Source: JACKNG01 sp040904625 (lineage in GTDB: Bacteria; Pseudomonadota; Gammaproteobacteria; Ga0077536). Taken from it: a stretch of DNA of 17,991 nt. The notes beneath the pieces were generated by a model that saw only the letters and a list, made by a program, of their open reading frames with translations, was not told the DNA's origin and did no database searches. Shown here in pieces: positions 8,041 through 13,917 of the stretch. A program made the translations under genes and the position numbers. The stretch spans positions 1 to 17,991 of the forward strand of contig JBBDTC010000300.1 of the NCBI GenBank assembly GCA_040904625.1, in the 5' to 3' direction. The first letter of the stretch is position 1. Each line of letters begins with the position of its first letter.

Positions 8041-8090
8041 GTTGCGCTTTTTGGCAATAGCCCCGCTATTGCCTGCAAAACGCGCCTTGC
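8041..8090. repeat. Hairpin module B with a perfect 9-bp stem
   Basis: Between GTTGCGC (8041-8047) and CGCGCCTTGC (8081-8090) lies a perfect hairpin, GGCAATAGC (8053-8061), loop CCC, GCTATTGCC (8065-8073). The outer arms CCTGAGCGGCCG (8022-8033) and 8093-8104 also pair, with one mismatch, making an extended imperfect cruciform of about 83 bp. No T tract follows the hairpin on the minus strand, so it is not a conventional terminator for the peptidase gene. Confidence 0.55.
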
Positions 8091-8160
8091 ATCGGCCACT
8101 CAGGAACACTCTCGGTGTTGACAAGATAGTTTTGGTCAGGGTCCTTAGTCCGACAGGCTG

Positions 8161-9099
8161 CTAGTTTTCGGCATGGCGCCGGATGAATTTCGCCGGGTTG
8201 ATGGTCTTGTCGTTATGGACCACTTCGAAATGAACGTGCGGGCCAGTCGCGCGCCCAGTCGCACCGAGTAGCGCTATGGGTTGGTTCTTGTCGACTTTTT
8301 CTCCGATGCTGACCAGATTCACACGATTATGGGCATAGCGTGTGACATAACCTTTACCGTGATTGATCTCGACCAGATTGCCATAAGCCCAGCGTTTGCC
8401 CGACCAGGTCACGACACCCGGAGCGATCGAGCGAACCTCGACCCCGGGTGTACCGGCCAGGTCGATGCCGCTGTGAAACTCGCGGCGCCCCGAAACGGGA
8501 TGGGTGCGATAGCCATATGCCGACGAAATCCATCCATCCGTCAGAGGAACGCCTCCCGGTCGCATGTCGTCCATGGTCCGGCGGTCGCGCAGCAGTGCCT
8601 CGATCATGTCGAGACGTGATTGGCGGATCGAGATCTCACTGGACAGAGCGGACAGGTTACCAAGGAGTTCCGACCAATCAGGCGGCTCCGATGCAGCAGG
8701 CCGAGGACCGCCCATCGGCGGCGGTGAATCGAAATCGAATTCCGCGGCATCCAGCCCGGAGACAGCCATGACATGCTCGGCCGCCGCATCGAGACGCGTC
8801 AGAGAACCCTGCATTTCGCCCATACTGCCCGACAAGGCGCTCAGATCGGCGGCGAGATCGCGCCGCAGGTCCGCCAGGAAGCGTCGCTGCTCGAGGATCT
8901 CCCGTTGCCATACCTGGGCCGACCGTTCGGGATTCTCGAGCATGACCTCGAGCATTTCGTCGCCGCCTCGCGCGTAACCCCAGTAGGCGGCGCCAGCAAT
9001 TCCGCCAAGCGTGACCGCAAGCGCCAGGAGCAGGCCCAGCGAATTCAACCTCAGGCCGCCCGCGGCGCCCCGCGACTTGGATATGATCAGGATTTCCAT
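8161..9099 (-). CDS. Membrane-anchored M23/LytM peptidase (MepM/NlpD-like)
   Basis: This is a probable murein endopeptidase, or an amidase activator, facing the periplasm. The 312-residue protein has a single N-terminal membrane anchor (about 19-41) and an alpha-helical, probably coiled-coil region (60-110). A Pro-rich linker (124-141) and a second helix (143-175) follow, then a C-terminal LytM domain (about 185-308). The zinc site is complete: HxxxD as H209-x-x-x-D213 and HxH at 288-290, with H257 as the further active-site histidine. This suggests a catalytic enzyme rather than a degenerate activator. It sits where enteric bacteria carry secM, upstream of secA. The stop codon TAG lies inside the outer arm of the repeat. 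It is divergent from dciA, with 53 bp between starts. No strong ribosome binding site is visible. Confidence 0.88.
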   Translation of the reverse strand: MEILIISKSRGAAGGLRLNSLGLLLALAVTLGGIAGAAYWGYARGGDEMLEVMLENPERSAQVWQREILEQRRFLADLRRDLAADLSALSGSMGEMQGSLTRLDAAAEHVMAVSGLDAAEFDFDSPPPMGGPRPAASEPPDWSELLGNLSALSSEISIRQSRLDMIEALLRDRRTMDDMRPGGVPLTDGWISSAYGYRTHPVSGRREFHSGIDLAGTPGVEVRSIAPGVVTWSGKRWAYGNLVEINHGKGYVTRYAHNRVNLVSIGEKVDKNQPIALLGATGRATGPHVHFEVVHNDKTINPAKFIRRHAEN

Positions 9100-9135
9100 G
9101 AGAATCGGTCGTCGGCCGGTCTATTGGATTGCCGC

Positions 9136-9141
9136 AAGGAG
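9136..9141 (+). promoter_or_regulatory. Ribosome binding site deciding the dciA start
   Basis: AAGGAG lies 11 bases before the ATG at 9153. It favours that start over the in-frame TTG at 9129, which precedes the site. Confidence 0.5.
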
Positions 9142-9152
9142 CGTCGAGCGAG

Positions 9153-9590
9153 ATGAAAACCCCAGCGCCGTTCGGCCGTATTGTCGCCAGATTCGGCCAC
9201 TTAAAGCAATTGACCGCTCAAGCGGCGCGGCTCGACAAGCTCGATGGCCTGGTGAAAGCCGGCCTGCCGCCGTCATTGCAGCGCCATACGCGGCTTGCCG
9301 CCATCCGGGATGGCTGTCTGGTGCTGCATGTCGACAGTGCGGCGTGGGCGACACAACTGCGCTACCGTACACCGGAGATTCTGGCGCAGCTGCCGTCCGA
9401 GCCCGAATTCGACGACGTCCGCAGCATACGCATCAGAACACGCCCGGCAGGGGGCAGCGACGTCATTCCTGCCGACCCGGCACGCCCGCTGAGTCAGGCA
9501 TCGGTCACCGCTCTGCTGGCGCAGGCGGATTGCACTGGTGACGAACGTTTGCGCGAGGTCTTGCTGCGCCTGGCCCGACACGGGCCCTGA
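9153..9590 (+). CDS. dciA: DUF721 protein, DciA-type replicative helicase loader
   Basis: DciA (DUF721/DciA family) is the ancestral bacterial protein that interacts with the replicative helicase DnaB and helps load it in species without DnaC. This 145-residue protein shows the N-terminal family core. A helical LTAQAARLDKLDGLVKAGLP segment is followed by the beta strands DGCLVLHVDSAAWATQLRY and the helix RTPEILAQL, as in KH-like DciA domains (about 20-85). The C-terminal 60 residues are poorly conserved and partly disordered, with a short helix at the end. The ATG at 9153 is preferred because of AAGGAG upstream. The gene is alone on the plus strand between the M23 peptidase gene (divergent) and lpxC (convergent, only 12 bp between stops), its usual location in pseudomonads. 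The helicase-loading role is inferred from the family. Confidence 0.82.
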   Translation: MKTPAPFGRIVARFGHLKQLTAQAARLDKLDGLVKAGLPPSLQRHTRLAAIRDGCLVLHVDSAAWATQLRYRTPEILAQLPSEPEFDDVRSIRIRTRPAGGSDVIPADPARPLSQASVTALLAQADCTGDERLREVLLRLARHGP

Positions 9591-9602
9591 TTTTAGGCAC
9601 CC

Positions 9603-10514
9603 TCAGCTCACGGTCATGGGCTGGGTGAAGGCAATCGGTGCTTCTGCGGAATTCTCGTAGCTGACGAGCTCCCAGGCATCGTCCATGGCCAGGATCTTGC
9701 GCAGCAATCTGTTGTTCAGCTCATGGCCGGACTTGAAGCCGTGGAATGCGCCGATGAGGCTGTGTCCGAGAAGATACAGATCGCCGATCGCGTCGAGGAT
9801 CTTGTGTTTGACGAATTCGTCTTCGTAACGCAGGCCGTCCTCGTTCAACACGCGGTAGTCATCGACCACGATGGCATTGTCCAGACTGCCGCCCAGCGCC
9901 AGATTCTGCGCTCGCAGCAGTTCGACATCGCGCATGAAGCCGAAAGTGCGCGCCCGACTGACTTCCTTGACGAAGGAGGTCGTCGAGAAATCGATCTCGG
10001 CATGCTTGCTGTGCTGATGAAAAAACGGATGATCGAACTCTATGGCGAAAGACACCTTGAAGCCGTCGAATGGTTCGAACTTCGCCCATTTGTCGCCGTC
10101 CGAGACGCACACCTCACGTTTGATGCGGACGAACCGCTTGGGCCGGTTCTGCTCCTCGACGCCTGCCGACTGGATCAGAAACACGAACGGTCCTGCACTG
10201 CCATCCATGATCGGCACCTCGGCGGCGCTGACGTCGACATAGGCATTGTCGATACCCAGACCGGCGAACGCCGACAGCAGGTGCTCGACGGTCGCGATCC
10301 GCGTCTCGCCCTTGACCAGGCTGGTCGACAGGCTGGTGTCGCCGACATTCTCGGCTCGGGCGCGGATCTCGACCGCCGGGCTGAGATCGTCGCGTCGAAA
10401 GACGATGCCCATGTCCGCCGGCGCCGGGCGCAGTGTCAGGAAGACCTTGCGACCGGTATGCAAGCCGACCCCGGTTGCCCGGATGACATTTTTCAACGTT
10501 CTTTGTCTTATCAT
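9603..10514 (-). CDS. lpxC: UDP-3-O-acyl-N-acetylglucosamine deacetylase LpxC
   Basis: LpxC is the zinc enzyme of the committed step of lipid A synthesis and removes the N-acetyl group from UDP-3-O-acyl-GlcNAc in the cytoplasm. The 303-residue length is exactly typical. The zinc ligands H78, H237 and D241 are present, as are E77 in the VEH motif, D245, and the catalytic H264 in FKSGHELNN. The start at 10514 yields the canonical MIRQRTLKNVIRATGVGLHTG. It is the last gene of the dcw block, 111 bp after ftsZ, and probably has its own promoter in the AT-rich gap. In E. coli LpxC amount is set by FtsH proteolysis acting on its C-terminus. The tail here (PIAFTQPMTVS) differs from the enteric degron, and I cannot tell whether it is regulated likewise. 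Confidence 0.98.
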   Translation of the reverse strand: MIRQRTLKNVIRATGVGLHTGRKVFLTLRPAPADMGIVFRRDDLSPAVEIRARAENVGDTSLSTSLVKGETRIATVEHLLSAFAGLGIDNAYVDVSAAEVPIMDGSAGPFVFLIQSAGVEEQNRPKRFVRIKREVCVSDGDKWAKFEPFDGFKVSFAIEFDHPFFHQHSKHAEIDFSTTSFVKEVSRARTFGFMRDVELLRAQNLALGGSLDNAIVVDDYRVLNEDGLRYEDEFVKHKILDAIGDLYLLGHSLIGAFHGFKSGHELNNRLLRKILAMDDAWELVSYENSAEAPIAFTQPMTVS

Positions 10515-10555
10515 TTGCCCGCTTACCCCCAGCGAGGACGGCTTTTCATCAAAGC

Positions 10556-10584
10556 ATAATATATGATCGTATCACATTGAAATA
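10556..10584 (-). promoter_or_regulatory. lpxC: AT-rich candidate promoter for lpxC
   Basis: The ftsZ-lpxC gap has an AT-rich core unlike its surroundings. On the minus strand TATTAT (10556-10561) or the overlapping TATATT (10558-10563) could be a -10 box, 41-44 bp before the lpxC start. No good -35 is visible; TATTTC at 10579-10584 is at the right distance but matches poorly. The small palindrome TGAT-CGT-ATCA (10564-10574) lies between them and could be an operator. This call rests on composition and position. Confidence 0.35.
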
Positions 10585-10588
10585 CCTA

Positions 10589-10609
10589 TTTTTGCTGCAG
10601 GTGCAAAAA
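10589..10609. terminator. TTTTTGC/GCAAAAA hairpin after ftsZ
   Basis: A perfect 7-bp inverted repeat, TTTTTGC (10589-10595) and GCAAAAA (10603-10609), with a 7-nt loop lies 17 bp past the ftsZ stop. On the minus strand a weak CGG-AAAT-CCG stem followed by six T residues precedes and partly overlaps it. Together these could attenuate transcription between ftsZ and lpxC, but neither is a strong classical terminator. Confidence 0.3.
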
Positions 10610-10625
10610 ACGGATTTCCGCGGAT

Positions 10626-11771
10626 TCAGTCAGCCTGGCGACGGAGAAAAGCCGGGATATCCAGATAATCCGTGTTGTTTTCCGCGGCCTGGTCCGGATG
10701 GAAACGCTCGTCTCGATTGCGGATGACCGTCGGTCGCTCGAAGCGCTTGTAGTCGACATCGTCTTCCGCCTTGCGTGCGGGCGCCGCTGCCGGGGCATCC
10801 TCTTTCGCGCGCATTTCGCCGCCAATCCCGGTCGCCACCACCGTCACCCGGATTTCGTCATCCATTTCGGGGTCGATGACCGTGCCGACGACGACCGTTG
10901 CATTGTCTGATGCAAATTCCTTGACGGTATTGCCGACCTCCTCGAATTCGCCCATGGTCAGGTCCATGCCAGACGTCACGTTGACCAGGATGCCCTTGGC
11001 TCCGGCCAGGTTGATGTCTTCCAGCAGCGGACTGGAGATGGCCGCCTCGGCAGCGATGCGCGCCCTATCCTGGCCGCGCGCCGTACCCGAACCCATCATC
11101 GCCATGCCCATCTCGGACATCACGGTTCGAACGTCGGCGAAGTCGACGTTGATCAGACCAGGGCAGGTGATGAGCTCGGCGATACCCTGTACCGCCCCGA
11201 GCAGGACATTGTTCGCGGCCTTGAAGGCATCGAGCAGGCTGATGTCCCGGCCGAGTACGCTCAACAGCTTCTCGTTCGGAATCGTGATCAGCGAATCGAC
11301 ATAATGCGCGAGTTCCTTGATCCCGTCGCTGGCGATATCACCGCGCTTGCGGCCTTCGAAAGGGAATGGCCGGGTGACGACGGCGACAGTCAGAATGCCC
11401 ATCTCTTTGGCAATCTGCGCTACCACCGGCGCGGCGCCGGTGCCCGTGCCGCCGCCCATGCCGGCGGTGATGAAGACCATATCCGCCCCCTCGAGCACAT
11501 CGCCGATGCGCTCGCGGTCGTCGATCGCGGCCTGCCGGCCGATCTCGGGATTTGCTCCGGCTCCGAGTCCCTTGGTGATGTCGCTGCCCAATTGCAGCGT
11601 CGTCTTGACGTTGGAGTTTCTGAGCACCTGCGCATCGGTGTTGGCGCAGATGAACTCCACTCCTTCGATCGACGCGCCGAGCATGTGCTCGACCGCATTG
11701 CCGCCGCCGCCACCGACACCGATGACCTTGATAACGGCTCTTTGGCTGTATGAGTCCATAAGTTCGAACAT
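10626..11771 (-). CDS. ftsZ: Cell division GTPase FtsZ
   Basis: FtsZ is the tubulin homologue that polymerises into the Z ring. In the 381-residue protein the GTP-binding fold includes GVGGGGGNAV (18-27) and the tubulin signature GGGTGTG (106-112). The T7 synergy loop is NVDFADV (208-214), with D210 and D213 for GTP hydrolysis. A variable acidic and Ala-rich linker (about 318-365) leads to the conserved tail DYLDIPAFLRRQAD, the docking peptide for FtsA, ZipA and ZapD. The start at 11771 (MFELMDSYSQ) matches gammaproteobacterial FtsZ and is preceded by GGAGGGA. MDSYSQ at 11759 is a less likely alternative. The 103-bp gap from ftsA holds a 17-codon open frame that ends two bases before the start. 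Confidence 0.98.
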   Translation of the reverse strand: MFELMDSYSQRAVIKVIGVGGGGGNAVEHMLGASIEGVEFICANTDAQVLRNSNVKTTLQLGSDITKGLGAGANPEIGRQAAIDDRERIGDVLEGADMVFITAGMGGGTGTGAAPVVAQIAKEMGILTVAVVTRPFPFEGRKRGDIASDGIKELAHYVDSLITIPNEKLLSVLGRDISLLDAFKAANNVLLGAVQGIAELITCPGLINVDFADVRTVMSEMGMAMMGSGTARGQDRARIAAEAAISSPLLEDINLAGAKGILVNVTSGMDLTMGEFEEVGNTVKEFASDNATVVVGTVIDPEMDDEIRVTVVATGIGGEMRAKEDAPAAAPARKAEDDVDYKRFERPTVIRNRDERFHPDQAAENNTDYLDIPAFLRRQAD

Positions 11772-11773
11772 AT

Positions 11774-11827
11774 CTATCCCTCCGTCTGCATCTCGACCGC
11801 GATTACGGTGAGTGTTGCTTTATTCAT
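11774..11827 (-). other. 17-codon upstream open frame ending at the ftsZ start
   Basis: The frame MNKATLTVIAVEMQTEG begins with ATGAATAAAG, a favourable initiation context. It ends in TAG two bases before the ftsZ ATG, and the ftsZ ribosome binding site (11777-11783) lies inside it. No clear ribosome binding site precedes its own start. It could act as a coupling leader peptide for ftsZ or be chance; there is no evidence of conservation here. Confidence 0.2.
11777..11783 (-). promoter_or_regulatory. ftsZ: ftsZ ribosome binding site
   Basis: GGAGGGA on the minus strand, with its GGAGG core seven bases before the ATG at 11771, is among the strongest sites in the window. It fits the high expression of FtsZ and supports the chosen start. 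Confidence 0.75.
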
Positions 11828-11874
11828 GATTCAACCAGCGTTGTCTCTGTCAGGCCCCTTGCCTGTCGTGTGTG

Positions 11875-13107
11875 TCAAAAGTTCCCGTGAAACCAGCTCT
11901 TCATGCGCTCCCACAATGATGTCGTCGAATCGAACCGACTCGGCTGCGAATAGCTCACACCCGATTGATTACCGAACAGCAGTAAACCGACGCCCGTGGC
12001 GTAAATGGGATTACGCACCACATCGACCAGTCCGGCGACATACTGCGGGGTACCCATGCGCACCGGCATGTGGAAAACCTCTTCGGCCAGTTCGATGACC
12101 CCTTCCATCTTCGCGCCGCCGCCGGTGAGCACCACGCCCGCGGCGATCATCTCCTCGAAGCCGCTGCGCTTGAGCTCGGTGGCGACGAGATTGAACAACT
12201 CTTCGTAGCGCGGCTCGACCACTTCGGCCAGGGTCTGGCGAACCAGACGCCGCGGCGGCCTGTCGCCCACACTGGGCACCTCGATCGTTTCATCCGGATT
12301 CGCCAGCTGGGTCAGGGCGCAGGCGTATTTGATCTTGATGTCCTCTGCGTGATGCGTCGGGGTACGCAGCGCCACGGCGATATCGTTGGTCACCTGATCA
12401 CCGGCAATCGGGATCACCGCCGAGTGATGGATAGCGCCGTGTACGAATACCGCGATATCGGTCGTACCGCCGCCGATATCGCACAGGCATACGCCGAGTT
12501 CCTTTTCGTCATCGGTCAGCACGGCGTAGGAGGACGCGAGTTGCTGCAGGATGATGTCATCGACTTCCAAACCGCAGCGCCGCACGCACTTGATGATGTT
12601 CTGCGCCGCTGACACGGCGCCGGTCACCATATGGACGCGCGCTTCGAGGCGTACCCCGGACATACCGATGGGCTCGCGGATCCCTTCCTGGCCGTCGATG
12701 ACGAACTCCTGCGGCAGGATATGCAGGATTTTCTGGTCTGCCGGGATCGCGACGGCCCGCGCCGCATCGATCACCCGGTCGACGTCAGTGGCCGTCACTT
12801 CGCTATCGCGAATGGCGACGATGCCGTGCGAGTTGAGACTGCGGATATGGCCGCCCGCGATCCCGGCGTACACCGAGTGGATCTCGCAGCCCGCCATCAG
12901 CTCCGCTTCCTCTATCGCACGCTGGATGGACTGCACGGTCGATTCGATATTCACCACCACGCCTTTCTTCAAGCCGCGCGACGGGTGTGATCCGAGTCCC
13001 ACGACCTCGATCTCGTTGTCCGGTGATATCTCACCGACGATCGCGACGACCTTGGACGTCCCGATATCCAATCCAACCAGCAGCTTTTTCTCCGGCTTTT
13101 TGATCAT
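11875..13107 (-). CDS. ftsA: Cell division protein FtsA
   Basis: FtsA is the actin-like ATPase that tethers FtsZ filaments to the inner membrane and recruits later division proteins. The 410-residue protein shows the actin-fold phosphate 1 motif LVGLDIGTSKV (10-20) and the 1C subdomain with SHPSRGLKKGVVVNIE. The phosphate 2 motif CDIGGGTTDIAVF (209-221) and the adenosine motif VLTGGGAKMEG follow. The C-terminal amphipathic helix SLWERMKSWFHGNF (397-410) is the membrane-targeting sequence. The ATG at 13107 is preceded by GAGGAA at a spacing of eight. It follows ftsQ by 57 bp and precedes ftsZ by 103 bp, as in the canonical cluster. The ftsA-ftsZ gap has no convincing sigma-70 promoter. Confidence 0.97.
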   Translation of the reverse strand: MIKKPEKKLLVGLDIGTSKVVAIVGEISPDNEIEVVGLGSHPSRGLKKGVVVNIESTVQSIQRAIEEAELMAGCEIHSVYAGIAGGHIRSLNSHGIVAIRDSEVTATDVDRVIDAARAVAIPADQKILHILPQEFVIDGQEGIREPIGMSGVRLEARVHMVTGAVSAAQNIIKCVRRCGLEVDDIILQQLASSYAVLTDDEKELGVCLCDIGGGTTDIAVFVHGAIHHSAVIPIAGDQVTNDIAVALRTPTHHAEDIKIKYACALTQLANPDETIEVPSVGDRPPRRLVRQTLAEVVEPRYEELFNLVATELKRSGFEEMIAAGVVLTGGGAKMEGVIELAEEVFHMPVRMGTPQYVAGLVDVVRNPIYATGVGLLLFGNQSGVSYSQPSRFDSTTSLWERMKSWFHGNF

Positions 13108-13164
13108 CTACTCAGTTCCTCAGGAACCGCACACCCGGGCCTTCTCACCACGACGTGCTTTGAT

Positions 13165-13917
13165 TCAGCCATGCTCAGGCCTGTAATCCCGTTGACTCAC
13201 CGCAAAGCCGTTGGGGTAACGCAGATCGACGCGATCCACTTCCATCCAGATGGTCACGAGTCCGGCGCGATAGGCGTATATGAAGCGAGCCAATCGTTGT
13301 TCGACGTCACGGCGCCCGAGTTCGATCTCCTGGCCACCACCCAGGACCACCGTCCAGGCGTGCCGTGCCGACAGCTTCAGTTGGGTCAAATCGAGTCCCA
13401 GCGCAGTGAAGCGCGGCTGCAGATCCCGGAGCAGCTCGAGCATCTCCAGCTCCAGTCCCAGCGGGCCGTCGAGTCGCACCAGCTCTTGCGGAATGCTGGC
13501 CGGGTCCGGCGCGAAGATATCGCCGACATCATTCAGCATCCGCTGCTGGCCCCAGCGCGCGGCGGGGACCTGTTCGATGACGTTCACGCGCAGGGTATCC
13601 GGCCACACGCGCCGGATGGTGGCGTCGCGCAGCCATGGCTCATCCAGCAAGCGCTTGCGCACGACTGCGACATCGACCCCGAAAAAGCCGGCGTCAACGG
13701 CATTCTCGACGATTTCCTGCAGCCGCTGCGGTTTCAAATGGACGAACTCACCTTCTATCTGCACGCGGCGGATGGGCAATGCCGTCGGGTCGGCCAACTG
13801 GTGCACCAACCACAGCACGGCCGCCGCCGCCGCGGCGAGCAGAAAAACGAAAGCGATGACCGTCGGCGACGGCAAGCCACGTGCTTCCGGCTTGATCTTC
13901 AGTACGGCTTGGCTCAT
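13165..13917 (-). CDS. ftsQ: Cell division protein FtsQ
   Basis: FtsQ is a bitopic inner-membrane protein that links the cytoplasmic Z ring to the periplasmic synthesis machinery by binding FtsB and FtsL. The 250-residue protein has a short cytoplasmic tail and one membrane helix (about 19-38). A POTRA domain (about 47-115) starts at LPIRRVQIEGEFVHL and contains WPDTLRVNVIEQ. The FtsQ beta domain continues to DLRYPNGFAV. The ATG at 13917 overlaps the ddlB stop in an ATGA junction and has GGAG eight bases upstream. The frame extends further upstream, but that part lies in ddlB and lacks family features. Expression is probably translationally coupled to ddlB. Confidence 0.95.
   Translation of the reverse strand: MSQAVLKIKPEARGLPSPTVIAFVFLLAAAAAAVLWLVHQLADPTALPIRRVQIEGEFVHLKPQRLQEIVENAVDAGFFGVDVAVVRKRLLDEPWLRDATIRRVWPDTLRVNVIEQVPAARWGQQRMLNDVGDIFAPDPASIPQELVRLDGPLGLELEMLELLRDLQPRFTALGLDLTQLKLSARHAWTVVLGGGQEIELGRRDVEQRLARFIYAYRAGLVTIWMEVDRVDLRYPNGFAVSQRDYRPEHG

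Larger units (their letters stand above)
7791..8164. mobile_element. 374-bp nested inverted-repeat element without transposase (MITE-like)
   Basis: This region fills most of the gene-free stretch between secA and the M23 peptidase gene. The outer arms CTAGCAGTCCGTCGGACT (7791-7808) and 8147-8164 pair at 16 of 18 positions. Next arms CTAAGAACCCTGACCAAAA (7835-7853) and 8130-8148 pair at 18 of 19. On the right the two arms run together as about 35 bp; on the left 26 bp separate them. An inner element (7858-8000) and a large hairpin (8022-8104) lie inside. There is no transposase and no plausible coding sequence. CTAG at both tips could be the duplicated target, and the right CTAG contains the stop codon of the peptidase gene. 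The transposon type is inference. Confidence 0.6.

Noticed and set aside
8053..8073. Perfect GGCAATAGC/GCTATTGCC hairpin as a terminator for the peptidase gene
   Set aside because: On the minus strand it is followed by AAAAAGCG rather than a T tract. On the plus strand no gene reads into it. It fits better as part of the repeat module.
8118..8123. TTGACA as a -35 box within the repeat
   Set aside because: No -10-like hexamer occurs 16-19 bp downstream on the plus strand, and no plus-strand gene follows.
7819..8124. 101-residue minus-strand frame across the repeat as a SecM-like secretion monitor
   Set aside because: It lacks a signal peptide and an arrest motif like that of SecM. It is made up of repeat sequence, including the palindromes, so it is unlikely to be a gene.
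8161..8164. Truncation of the M23 peptidase by the repeat
   Set aside because: The LytM domain is complete through the HxH motif and its final strand, and the stop falls at the normal position for the family. The insertion seems to have kept the original stop.
11873..11878. TTGACA on the minus strand at the ftsA stop as an ftsZ promoter
   Set aside because: The hexamer is formed by the end of ftsA and its TGA stop. The bases at the right spacing (around GCCTGA) do not resemble a -10 box.
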